Below, one piece after another: positions 1-8,500 of a stretch of DNA of 13,044 bases (the stretch's first letter is position 1; each line of letters starts with the position of its first letter). This DNA is from VFKE01 sp031400955. Lineage in GTDB: Bacteria > Verrucomicrobiota > Verrucomicrobiia > Verrucomicrobiales > Verrucomicrobiaceae. Below the pieces are notes generated by a model that was not told the DNA's origin, did not search any database, and saw only the letters and a program-made list of their open reading frames with translations. The position numbers and the translations under genes were made by a program. The stretch spans positions 1 through 13,044 of the forward strand of contig JANNQW010000349.1 of NCBI GenBank assembly GCA_031400955.1, written 5' to 3'.

Positions 1-1990
1 GCAACAGGTCGAGCAGTTTCGCATTTTCCAATTCGCCGAACACCGGCGTCGCGCTGCCGAGATGCACGATCACCGTGCCCGGCTCCGTCGCGCCCATCGT
101 GCGGAACGCCGCGCCGAGATCAAGCGCGCCAATGGAGGGAAGTTTCTCCAGCTCGGCAATCGCCGCGTCGCGATTCTCCGCGCTCACCGGCAGCGAACGC
201 ACCAAAGTCTGCCCGCACAGTCCGGCGGTGACGACGCTGAACGTGTCGTCCGCACTGGCGATGGAGAGGATGTTTTTCAAAATTTCGCGCTGGGTTTTGG
301 CGAGCACTGCGTCGCGATCCGCGCTGGTTTCCACGAGGAAGGCCCAGTGGCGCTTGGCCGGAGTCGCGGTGGTTGGCAGCGTGGGCATCCAGCGCAGAGC
401 AAAGTAACGCCAGCCTTCGTGGTCGAAGGTGTCGAGGCGCGGCGTGCTGGTCGGCGCGCCGGCAATCTCGAGCTGCACATCGCGGCTCACCTTGGTGTTT
501 TTCAATTCCGTCTGAAGCACCAGGTCTTCGCCCTCGGTGTTCGGTTTGAGATCGTGGCTCGGGCTGCGCCAGACTGTATCGCGTCCGTTTTTCACACGCG
601 CCTCGAAGCTCCACTGGCCGACTTTTTCGAGGTTGTGGCCCACGGGCACACGGAGGTTTGCGCGACCGTTCAAGGTATCGAGCCGCTGCGTATAGCTGAT
701 GATGATGCGTTTTTCCTCGCGACCTTCGAGCGGGAAGACGCGCATCTTGAAGATGCCGCCGTCCACCCACTCCAGCAGCGCGGGGTCCTGCATTTTGTGT
801 TTGATGGACTCGAAGGTGCGGCGCGCTTCCTCGCGCTCGGCCATGCCGCCTTCCATGAGCTGGCCGTTCACATACATCGCGAGGCGCGAGATGCTGGCGT
901 CCGGCGGCAGCGGGAAAAAGAACGTGCCTTCGAGACGCTGTGGCAGGTGGTTGAAGTAAGTCTGATCAATCGTCGTGCGAGCGATGCCGTCCTCGATGTA
1001 AACATCCACATGGCAGCGGCGCAGCGTGAATGCCTCCGCGCCATCAGCACTGCGCAAAGCTCCGCCGGTGTCCGGCGAAACAGGAACTGGTGGCGGCGAG
1101 ATGAGCGCGCGCAAATCACGCGTCCAGCCCAGGCCATAAGCGGCCTGCGGCGCGGCCTCGATGTCCGCGCCGCGCCACCATTGGCCGGCGACGATGGCCT
1201 GCGGCAATCCGGGCGCGCTGACCTTGCCTTCGGTTACGAGAATTTCATTTGTGCCGCCGGAGACATTTACGGCGAATTTCGTTCCGAGCGCGGTGACGGG
1301 ACCGCGCGGAGTTTGCATGACGAAGGGCACACGGTTGCCCGCAGCATCCACGCGTCGCGCGACTTCGATATAAGCACGACCGGATTCGAGCTTGACCTCG
1401 CGGTCTTTGACGATGCTGACGCGCGTGTTTTCATCGAGCCAGAGCAATGATTCGTCTGCGAGGCGGTGGACGCTGCGCTGATGACTGCCGGTGGAGAGAA
1501 CTTTGTCCTGCGTTGCGGTGCTATCGGCGTTCGTTGACGTGCTGACAAGGAGCGCGGGCTTGGCGGAATTGATGAAGGGAGGAATCATAGGGGCATGGCG
1601 CTGCGATGCTCCGTCATTTTTTTCATCGGGCTTGATAGCGGGCTGGCCAGTTTCGATTACTAGATTCTTCGATGTGTTGGCGTCCTTCTTGTCAGTCGGT
1701 GCGCGCATCAGCCACGCTGTGCCAAAGCCTGCGCCAAGCAGCGCGAGGGCGGCGGCGATTTTCCAAATGTAGTCAAGCGTGCGATGCGGCCGAGCCGGGA
1801 ATGAAACGGTGTTGGTCGGTTGCTTCAGAATTTCGCCAGTGATGCGGGTGGCGACTTCGGCGGTGATCGGAGCGACTGCTTTTGCCGCCTCATCGAGTTC
1901 AGCTTCCAATAATGCATTATCATCCAGCCAGGCCGGACGCGCGGCTTCATGCAGCGTTTGTGGCAGTTCATTTTTAGGATCAGAGTTCAT
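1..1990 (-). CDS. FecR-VIT-VWA-like membrane protein, C-terminus beyond window
   Basis: The minus-strand frame starting at the ATG at 1990-1988 stays open to the window edge, giving 663 residues without a stop. Residues 1-72 are a charged cytoplasmic-looking segment. One membrane helix follows at about 73-93, then a low-complexity linker. A FecR-like domain covers about 160-265, with the typical pattern LADESLLWLDENTRV and TPRGPVTALGTKF. A VIT (vault/inter-alpha-trypsin) domain covers about 320-445, with FFFPLPPDA and an EEARRTFE segment. From about 545 a von Willebrand A-like fold begins. Its metal site is degenerate: where DxSxS is expected there is E554-T-S-A-D558. The gene starts 6 nt after the sigma-factor stop, so it is probably co-translated and may act as membrane-bound anti-sigma or sensor. 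No zinc-binding anti-sigma motif (HxxxCxxC) is seen. Domain calls rest on recalled family patterns. The sigma-control role is inference. Confidence 0.85.
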   Translation of the reverse strand, partial: MNSDPKNELPQTLHEAARPAWLDDNALLEAELDEAAKAVAPITAEVATRITGEILKQPTNTVSFPARPHRTLDYIWKIAAALALLGAGFGTAWLMRAPTDKKDANTSKNLVIETGQPAIKPDEKNDGASQRHAPMIPPFINSAKPALLVSTSTNADSTATQDKVLSTGSHQRSVHRLADESLLWLDENTRVSIVKDREVKLESGRAYIEVARRVDAAGNRVPFVMQTPRGPVTALGTKFAVNVSGGTNEILVTEGKVSAPGLPQAIVAGQWWRGADIEAAPQAAYGLGWTRDLRALISPPPVPVSPDTGGALRSADGAEAFTLRRCHVDVYIEDGIARTTIDQTYFNHLPQRLEGTFFFPLPPDASISRLAMYVNGQLMEGGMAEREEARRTFESIKHKMQDPALLEWVDGGIFKMRVFPLEGREEKRIIISYTQRLDTLNGRANLRVPVGHNLEKVGQWSFEARVKNGRDTVWRSPSHDLKPNTEGEDLVLQTELKNTKVSRDVQLEIAGAPTSTPRLDTFDHEGWRYFALRWMPTLPTTATPAKRHWAFLVETSADRDAVLAKTQREILKNILSIASADDTFSVVTAGLCGQTLVRSLPVSAENRDAAIAELEKLPSIGALDLGAAFRTMGATEPGTVIVHLGSATPVFGELENAKLLDLL

Positions 1991-1996
1991 GGTGAT

Positions 1997-2587
1997 TCAG
2001 TTGGGGTTGATGCCGCGCGCAGAAAATAGCGCGCGGAGTTTTTCCAGACCGCGCTTGCGATAGACACGGACGGTTCCGGCAGGGATGCCAAGCTCGGCGG
2101 CGAGCCATTCGCTGTTGGCCGGGCCGCCATCTGGACAAAGGGCGTCGGCCCAGAGGATGCGTCGTTGCACCTCGGGCAGTTCGTTCATCACGTCATGCAC
2201 CAGTTCGCGGGTGGCGGGATGCACTGCAGGCGTGCGGACCGGAGGTTGGCTTTGCGTTTGCCGCCAGAAATTTTCATCGGGCACGACCTCAAGTTGCCGT
2301 GATTTCTGCCAGCCGTGTTTTAGCAAATCCTGCGCGGCATAATCCGCGACGCGATAGAACCACGCTCGCAAGGAACCGCGCGCCGGATCGAATTTTTCCC
2401 GGTGACGCCAGACGCTGTGCAGAGCGATGACGAGGACGTCTTCCAGATCGGCATCGCGCAACAGTCCAAGAAACCGTTTCACAAGAAGTCCACGGATGGA
2501 CGGCCCGTGAGTTCGGAGCAGGGCGGTGAGGTCAGCCTCGGTTTTCAGCAGGGCCGGGGGAGATTGTGGGGAGGGCGCGGAGATCAC
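1997..2587 (-). CDS. ECF-type RNA polymerase sigma factor
   Basis: This 196-aa protein has the two-domain layout of extracytoplasmic-function sigma factors. Region 2 covers about residues 25-95, with DLEDVLVIALHSVWR at 47-61 and the -10-binding helix FDPARGSLRAWFYRVA at 66-81. A proline-rich linker follows. Region 4 covers about 128-188, with the LPEVQRRIL helix and the helix-turn-helix AAELGIPAGTVRVYRKRGLEKLR. The start used is GTG at 2587-2585; no ATG lies near the N-terminus and no Shine-Dalgarno sequence precedes it. It directs RNA polymerase to a specific promoter set and is probably held inactive by, or linked to, the FecR-VIT membrane protein encoded 6 nt downstream. Target genes cannot be told from the window. 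The class is well supported; the exact ECF subgroup is not assigned. Confidence 0.93.
   Translation of the reverse strand: MISAPSPQSPPALLKTEADLTALLRTHGPSIRGLLVKRFLGLLRDADLEDVLVIALHSVWRHREKFDPARGSLRAWFYRVADYAAQDLLKHGWQKSRQLEVVPDENFWRQTQSQPPVRTPAVHPATRELVHDVMNELPEVQRRILWADALCPDGGPANSEWLAAELGIPAGTVRVYRKRGLEKLRALFSARGINPN
2013..2036 (-). promoter_or_regulatory. GC-only hairpin at the sigma/FecR-VIT junction
   Basis: A perfect inverted repeat with arms CCGCGCGC (2013-2020) and GCGCGCGG (2029-2036) and an 8-nt A-rich loop lies inside the last codons of the sigma gene. It ends 22 nt before the ATG of the downstream gene. It is not followed by a T-run, so it is unlikely to be a terminator. It could stall ribosomes or set the ratio of sigma to membrane protein, or could simply reflect the Arg/Ala codons there. 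Confidence 0.45.
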
Positions 2588-2597
2588 AGAGCGGGTG

Positions 2598-2626
2598 GTT
2601 ACAGGATACTACGAGTGGGCGTTACA
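2598..2626 (-). promoter_or_regulatory. Direct repeat GTTACA x2 upstream of sigma gene
   Basis: In the 176-nt divergent intergenic region, GTTACA occurs at 2598-2603 and again at 2621-2626. On the minus strand these read TGTAAC, 23 nt apart, which is the spacing of -35 and -10 elements (17-nt spacer), and both sit just ahead of the sigma-factor start. Each is flanked by a G/T-rich GTGG stretch. This may be an autoregulated promoter or a two-site operator; no known consensus is matched. Confidence 0.3.
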
Positions 2627-2741
2627 ATCTTCGCGGATATCGACCCTGGCCATATAGGTAAGATTTGGCCGCAGACATTTTGGGGTTTGTATTTTCTCAT
2701 TTGTGATTACAAGTCTGTTCCTCCGCTCCGACTGAGGCATC

Positions 2742-2747
2742 TATTAT
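2742..2747 (+). promoter_or_regulatory. Possible -10 element for the plus-strand gene run
   Basis: TATTAT lies 16 nt ahead of the ATG at 2764 in a locally A+T-rich stretch (about 2690-2765) of otherwise G+C-rich DNA. No convincing -35 hexamer is found 16-18 nt upstream. The placement would give a very short 5' leader. Apart from this and the GTTACA repeats, nothing else was recognised in 2588-2763. Confidence 0.25.
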
Positions 2748-2763
2748 CTATTAAAACCCAAAT

Positions 2764-3336
2764 ATGAAAATGAGCTGGCTGACTTACGCATTGATGACGG
2801 TATTTTTCTGGGGCGTTTACGGCGTGATTCTTCACATGGGGCGCGGCGCGATGCCCGGCACGCCACCCAATGCGACGCCGGAGGGGGCACACGCGGGATT
2901 GAAGGCCTTTCTGCTCGTTTGTGTCGCTTACGCGGTGATCGGAGTGATCGCCGGTTTCGTGCTTAAGGGGCGCGGTTCTAACTTCAGCTACACGACCTCT
3001 GGTTTTTCCATCAGTCTTGTGGCCGGGATCGCTGGTGCTGCGGGTGCGCTGACACTGGTGCTGGCGCTCGGCGCGGCTTCGCCGATTTATAAAGCCGCCG
3101 CAGCGGCCGCCGTGATGCCCATCGTGTTCGGTGGCGCGCCGATCGTTAATTCGGCATTAGCGATGCTGCTGCATCCGCCGGAAGGTGGTCTGAGGGCGCT
3201 TCCATTTCAATTTGTCCTCGGAATCATTCTTGCAGCGGCGGGCGGAGTGTTAGTGGCCATGTATGCGCCGAGCAATACGGGCGGCGGCACGGCCAAACCG
3301 GCAATTATCGCCGCGCCTGTGGAACCGAAACACTAA
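2764..3336 (+). CDS. DMT/EamA-like small integral membrane protein
   Basis: This 190-aa, very hydrophobic protein has about five predicted membrane helices, at about residues 5-25, 46-67, 80-103, 107-135 and 147-167, and a soluble, proline/alanine-rich tail. The pattern of small residues (GIAGAAGALTLVLALGAASPIY) and the MPIVFGGAPIVN segment resembles a half-length member of the drug/metabolite transporter (EamA) group. Such short proteins may dimerise to make a full carrier. ATG at 2764 is used; ATG at 2770 would remove only two residues. No Shine-Dalgarno sequence precedes it. It is the first of four same-strand genes, 45 nt ahead of the CoA ligase. Its substrate is unknown, and the family call is by hydropathy and motif impression only. 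Confidence 0.7.
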   Translation: MKMSWLTYALMTVFFWGVYGVILHMGRGAMPGTPPNATPEGAHAGLKAFLLVCVAYAVIGVIAGFVLKGRGSNFSYTTSGFSISLVAGIAGAAGALTLVLALGAASPIYKAAAAAAVMPIVFGGAPIVNSALAMLLHPPEGGLRALPFQFVLGIILAAAGGVLVAMYAPSNTGGGTAKPAIIAAPVEPKH

Positions 3337-3381
3337 TCCATGCAGTGATCGTGTGACCGACAAGACACGCCAAACCGAGCC

Positions 3382-4686
3382 ATGAACGCGAACGAAATTA
3401 CCAGTTCCCACGCCCTGCCGTTTCCGGGTGCGGATAAGGGCTTGCGCGAGCGTCAGTTTGGCAAGCTCAGCACCTTGCTCACAAAAATTTCCTTCTCGGA
3501 CAATTTCAACCGCCGTCGGCTTCGCGACGCCGGTCTTCAGATGGCGGCGACGGAGATTGCGAGTCTCGAGGGTTTTTTCAAGACTGTTCCCTTCACCACC
3601 AGAGCCGACATCATGGAAGATCGTGCGGCGCGGCCTCCGCTGGGATCGAATTTCACCGAGCCGATTTCGCGCTACACACGCTTCTGCCAGACCACCGGCA
3701 CGCAGACAGGCGAGCCGCTCATCATTCTGGATACACCAGCCAGTTGGGAGGCTATGCTCGCCTGCTGGCGCACGGTTTACAAAGCTGCCGGAGTAAAAGC
3801 TGGCGACCGCATCTTCTTTGCGTTTTCGTTCGGGCCCTTCCTCGGATTCTGGACGGCGTTCGAGGCGGCAGCGCGGGATTGCCTGGTTATTCCCGGCGGG
3901 GGACTCAGCGGCCAGGCGCGATTGGAAATGATGGCGCGCATGGATGTCAACGTGCTCTGCTGCACGCCGACTTATGCTCTGCGTCTCGGTGAGAATATTG
4001 GCGTGGCCAGTGGCGTCAGCCTCGAACAGCTCAAGGTGAAACGCATTATCGTGGCGGGCGAGCCCGGCGGCTGCCTGCCGACGATTCGCGCGCGACTGAA
4101 GGAACTTTGGCGCGGCGCGCAAGTGTTTGATCATCACGGCATGTCCGAGGTCGGCCCCGTGAGCTATGAAGATCCAGAGCGGCCGGCGTCGCTGTGCGTT
4201 ATCGAAGACGCTTACATTGCGGAGATCATAGATCCCAAAACCGGCGTCGAAGTTGATGACGGTCAAGAAGGCGAACTGGTGCTGACCACACTGGATCGCG
4301 TCTCGTGCCCGCTCTTGCGTTACCGAACCGGTGATTGGGTCTGCAAACACCGCGTCGACGAGAAACTCTACCTTGAAGGCGGGGTGCTGGGCCGGACCGA
4401 TGACATGGCAGTGGTCCGTGGCGTGAACATTTATGCCAGCGCGATCGAGAACATCGTGCGCCGCTTTTCTGAGGTGGGTGAATTCCAGGTGGAACACCGC
4501 AAGGTGGACGGCATGGACGAAATTGAGCTTCTTGTGGAGCTCGAACCTGGTGTCGACGAGGAAGTCATCGACCGCATCCAGGCCCGCCTGCGAGATACGC
4601 TCTCTTTGCACATTCCTGTGAAAACCTCGCCGCCGGGATCGCTCCCGCGATTCGATTTCAAAGCGCGACGCTGGCGGAGAATCTGA
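3382..4686 (+). CDS. PaaK-type adenylate-forming acyl/aryl-CoA ligase
   Basis: This 434-aa protein has the length and motif order of phenylacetate-CoA ligase-like enzymes, which activate a carboxylic acid with ATP and then form a CoA thioester. Visible are the phosphate loop TTGTQTGEPL (104-113), the GEPGG segment (about 226-232), the adenine-site motif DHHGMSEVGP (250-259), YRTGDW (314-319) with the ribose-binding Asp, the hinge region GRTDDM (about 337-342) followed by RGVNIYASAIENIV, and a C-terminal FDFK with Lys427 in the place of the catalytic lysine. All key motifs are intact, so it should be active. The natural acid is not predictable. It lies 45 nt after the DMT-like gene and 102 nt before the ABC ATPase. 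Classical phenylacetate degradation genes are absent here, so I do not call it paaK. Confidence 0.88.
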   Translation: MNANEITSSHALPFPGADKGLRERQFGKLSTLLTKISFSDNFNRRRLRDAGLQMAATEIASLEGFFKTVPFTTRADIMEDRAARPPLGSNFTEPISRYTRFCQTTGTQTGEPLIILDTPASWEAMLACWRTVYKAAGVKAGDRIFFAFSFGPFLGFWTAFEAAARDCLVIPGGGLSGQARLEMMARMDVNVLCCTPTYALRLGENIGVASGVSLEQLKVKRIIVAGEPGGCLPTIRARLKELWRGAQVFDHHGMSEVGPVSYEDPERPASLCVIEDAYIAEIIDPKTGVEVDDGQEGELVLTTLDRVSCPLLRYRTGDWVCKHRVDEKLYLEGGVLGRTDDMAVVRGVNIYASAIENIVRRFSEVGEFQVEHRKVDGMDEIELLVELEPGVDEEVIDRIQARLRDTLSLHIPVKTSPPGSLPRFDFKARRWRRI

Positions 4687-4692
4687 AGAAAA

Positions 4693-4776
4693 GAAGGATG
4701 AGGGATGAAAAAAGCAGACTGAGCTTGGGGAATCATCTACATTTCAACTTCCGACGGCATTTCTGATTCATCCTTC
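4693..4776. repeat. Intergenic heptad pair with inverted partner
   Basis: In the 102-nt gap before the ABC ATPase, AAGGATG (4694-4700) is followed at once by AGGGATG (4701-4707), a two-copy 7-nt tandem. A perfect inverted partner of GAAGGATGA (4693-4701) appears at 4768-4776 as TCATCCTTC, 12 nt ahead of the next ATG. In RNA these could form a 9-bp stem closing a 66-nt loop. No T-run follows. It resembles the in-gene heptad tracts found further downstream. Confidence 0.5.
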
Positions 4777-4788
4777 AGCCTATCTTCT

Positions 4789-5469
4789 ATGTCTCTTATC
4801 GAACTCCGCAACGTCTCCAAAGCTTACCGTGACCCCGGCTCGGGTGAAGCGGTTCCAGTCCTGCGCAGAGTGTCGCTGACTGTCGAGGCTGGCCAGTCCG
4901 TGGCCATCGTCGGGCCATCAGGTTGCGGCAAGAGTACTTTGCTTAATATATTAGGGACTCTCGATGAACCGAATGAAGGCGAAGTCATCTTCGACGGCGA
5001 GTCCGTTCGTGGAGCTGGTCCGGCCATGATCAGCGCGCTGCGCAGCGAGAAGATCGGATTCATTTTCCAGCTCCATCATCTGCTGCCTCAATGCACCGTG
5101 CTGGAGAATGTGCTGCTCCCGACTTTGGCGCTGGCCATCAAACCCGATCCGAAAGCCGCACTGGAGCGGGCGATGGAGCTGCTGCAGGCCGTCGGTCTTG
5201 ATCATCGCGCCGGATATAAACCGGCCCAACTCTCGGGTGGAGAGCGCCAGCGGGTGGCGGTTGTTCGGGCACTGATCAACCGGCCAAAGTTGGTGCTGGC
5301 GGACGAGCCTACAGGCTCACTTGATGAGGCCAATGCAGGTAATCTGACAGATTTAATGGTTAATTTAGTGAATAAATTCGGCGTTTCATTAGTTCTTGTG
5401 ACGCACCAAAAGGCTCAGGCTGAGAAAATGATGCGCTTGTTCACATTGCATGATGGAAGGATCGTCTAG
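4789..5469 (+). CDS. ABC transporter ATP-binding protein, LolD/YbbA type
   Basis: This 226-aa nucleotide-binding subunit shows every ABC motif: Walker A GPSGCGKST (42-50), Q-loop Gln94 in FIFQLHHLLPQ, signature LSGGERQRV (148-156), Walker B LVLADEPTG (168-176) with Glu173 as catalytic base, and the H-loop THQ with His206. The FQLHHLLP segment and compact size are typical of the LolD/MacB/YbbA group, which drives lipoprotein release or mechanotransmission rather than ordinary import. The large permease begins 46 nt downstream and is its obvious partner. A cluster of A+T-rich codons (about 5335-5400) covers the stretch before the H-loop. No Shine-Dalgarno sequence is visible. The class is secure; whether the machine handles lipoproteins, lipids or another amphiphile is unknown. 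Confidence 0.95.
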   Translation: MSLIELRNVSKAYRDPGSGEAVPVLRRVSLTVEAGQSVAIVGPSGCGKSTLLNILGTLDEPNEGEVIFDGESVRGAGPAMISALRSEKIGFIFQLHHLLPQCTVLENVLLPTLALAIKPDPKAALERAMELLQAVGLDHRAGYKPAQLSGGERQRVAVVRALINRPKLVLADEPTGSLDEANAGNLTDLMVNLVNKFGVSLVLVTHQKAQAEKMMRLFTLHDGRIV

Positions 5470-5515
5470 TGCATTAGATTGAGCCCAGCAGAGTTAATTT
5501 ATTCACGTAATTTTC

Positions 5516-8500
5516 ATGATAATAAGACAATTGGTCGCTGCATCCTTTCGTCATTATTGGCGCAGCCACCTCGGTTTGTTCTTCGGTATCTTCCTCGCTG
5601 CTGCTGTCCTGAGCGGCAGTCTTTTGGTGGGTGATTCCGTCCGCGCCAGTCTCCGTCGGGCCGCAGCAGAACGGCTGGGGAAAGTTCAGGCTGGAATGCT
5701 TGGCGGCGACCGCTGGTTCACTGAAGACCTGGCCCGCAAGGCAAACGCTGTTCCACTGATCCTGCTGCGCGGTTCTGTCAGTGAATCGACCGGCAAGGCT
5801 CGAGCCAATGCCGTCCAGATTCTCGGAGTGGATGACGGCTTTTTCAATTTGAGTCCAGATGGCGCCCCCGTGGCACAGCCCAAAGACAGTCTCGCGCTCA
5901 ACGAGTCTCTCTCCCGCCGTCTCGGCGTGAAGATCGGCGACACCGTTCTGGTTCGCTTGGAAAAACCCAGCGCCATCTCCCGCGACGCACCGCTTTCCGG
6001 TGAGGCGAATCAAGACATCACCCTGCGCCGGAAGGTCACAGCGATTCTCAGTGGCGCAAACTTAGGTAACTTCCAGCTTCAAGCTTCCCAAATTGCACCG
6101 GACAATGTTTTCATCCCGCGCGCGGAACTTGCGGAGGCGTTGGAGAAAAAGGGGAGGGTGAATGGGATGGTCAATTTCACTGCCGGCCTTTGGAAGCTGG
6201 GCACTTACCCGGATACGAGCCTTTACGGTGCCTTGGGGAAAACAAAGGACGAACTGAAGGCGGAATACGCAAAAGGCTTCGACACTCGCCTTCGAGAAAA
6301 TGCAGCTTTGGAAGACTTCTCCATTAAACTCACCCGCGTCCCACCGACCTCTGACGCACCGACCACCGACCACCGACCACCGGCAGCTGAATGGCAGTTC
6401 ACCACCGACCGCGTATTCCTCGACGACAACATTGCGCAGAAAATCATCAAAGCCGTCCCCGGCAGCTACGGTGTCCTGACTTATTTGGCCAACGGTCTCA
6501 GTTCCGCCAAAGGCCGCGTGCCTTATTCGATGGTGTGTGGCACAGACTTGAAGTCTGTGTGTAGCCCGGGCATTCTGCCGGGGCAATGGAGTGACAACGA
6601 CGCTACAATCATCAATCAATGGTTAGCCGACGATCTCCAAGTCACCGTCGGCGACAAGATCGACATCCGCTACTTCACCGTCGGTCTCGGTCGCGATCTC
6701 CAGGAACAGACCGCCAGTTTCACCGTGCGCGGCGTCATGCCGATGACGGATCCTGCCATGAACCCTTCATGGGCTCCAGACTTTCCCGGCGTGACCGATG
6801 CCAAAAACTGTCGCGACTGGCAGCCCGGCATTCCGATGAAACTCGACGCCATTCGCGACAAGGACGAAGCCTATTGGAAGCAATACAAAACCACGCCCAA
6901 AGCATTCATCAATCTCGCGGCCGGACAGAAGCTCTGGTCCAATCGTTTTGGCAATCTTACTGCAATCCGCTTTCCCGACACTGGCCAAGATGTGAACAAG
7001 TTGCGCGAACAACTTGTGAGCAACCTCCGACTTGCTGACATTGGCCTTGTTCCCCGCGACTTTCACGCCGAGGCGGCTGCAGCAGCCAAGGGCAGCGTCG
7101 ATTTTGGTGGCTTATTTATCGGGTTAAGCCTTTTTATTATTGGTTCATCATTGGTTTTCAGCATATTATTACTTATTTTTACGTTAGAAAATCGTTTGAC
7201 GCAGATTGGCCTTTTGTTTTCCCTTGGATGGCGTGAGAAACAGGTGCGTCGCTTGTTTTTATGGGAGTCTGGACTTGTCGCTGTATTGAGCTCGCTGCTG
7301 GGCTTGCTCGGTGGGGTCTTCTACACGAAAGGCGCGCTGGCCGGTCTGAATAGCCTCTGGAGTGGAGCCACGGTCGGCTTGAAACTGACTCAGGATTATC
7401 AACCGCTTACGCTGGCCATCGCGTTCTCCAGCAGTCTGATCGTCAGTCTGGGCACCATCTGGCTGGCCACCCGCCGCATCTTTAAAGCGCAGCCGAAAGA
7501 CCTTCTGGCCGGTGATGCCTGGTCTAGGAAGGACGGCACTCCTGCCGTCCAGAACCAGCGATCCGAAGACAAGTTGCGAAGCCGCGGAGCGAATGTCGTC
7601 GTTCCTTCCACACAAGTTCCCGGCAGGTTGCTGCGCATCTTGCCAGTCCTCTCCTTGCTGCTCGCTCTCGGTTTGTCCATTGCCGGCTCTCGCGCGACCA
7701 ATCCCGAAGCCGTTGCGGGCCTGTTCTTTGGCTCTGGCTTTTGTCTGCTGACAGTCGGTCTGCTGCTCATCGGGCGCTGGCTCCGCGCGCGATCTGTCTC
7801 CAACTCCGCCGCAACATCGCTCGTCCAAATCGGCGCACGCAACATCACTCGCCGCCCCGGCCGCAGTCTCGCCGTCATTGGCATGATGGCCGGCGGCATC
7901 TTTCTCGTCATCGCCGTCAATGCCTTCCGCCTTGGCGCGGAGTCCGACTCGGCTAAGCGCGACTCCGGCACCGGTGGTTTCGCTTTGATCGGCGAGAGCA
8001 CGCTGCCAATTTACGAAGACCTCAACACTGCAGCCGCATGGGATGCCTTCGCGCTGGATGAAAAACTCATGAAGCAGGTCAAGGTTGTGCCCTTCCGCGT
8101 CCGCGAAGGGGATGATGCCAGTTGCCTGAATCTGAACAAAGCGCAGCGCCCCGTCTTGTGCGCCGTCAATCCCTCGTCCCTCGCTGATCGAAAGGCCTTC
8201 GCCTTCGCTCAAGGCTCCTGGGATTTGCTGGACAAGCCAAAATCGAAAATCGAAAATCGAAAATGGGAGATGCCTGCTATCGCCGATCAAGCCACTGCCA
8301 TGTGGGGTCTTGGGAAAGGGGTGGGGGACACGATTTCCTACACCGATGCATCAGGAAAAGAGTTCCAAGTAAAACTCGTCGCCCTGCTCGCCGGCTCCGT
8401 CCTCCAAGGCAAAGTAATCATCAGCGAACGTAATTTCCTCGCGAAATACCCCGACACAGCTGGCTACAAGTTTTTCCTGATTGATGCCCAGGAGTCCGAA

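Noticed and set aside
62..1450. Long plus-strand open frame of 462 aa
   Set aside because: It is antisense to the FecR-VIT gene, whose minus-strand reading has clear domain patterns. The plus-strand product is rich in Arg/Ala/His with no recognisable family, as expected of a G+C-rich shadow.
3250..4611. Minus-strand open frame of 453 aa
   Set aside because: Antisense to the CoA ligase, which has all its catalytic motifs. The antisense product has no known motif.
7259..8290. Minus-strand open frame of 343 aa
   Set aside because: Antisense shadow within the permease; its composition is dominated by Gln/Glu/Gly/Ala from G+C-rich codons and shows no domain.
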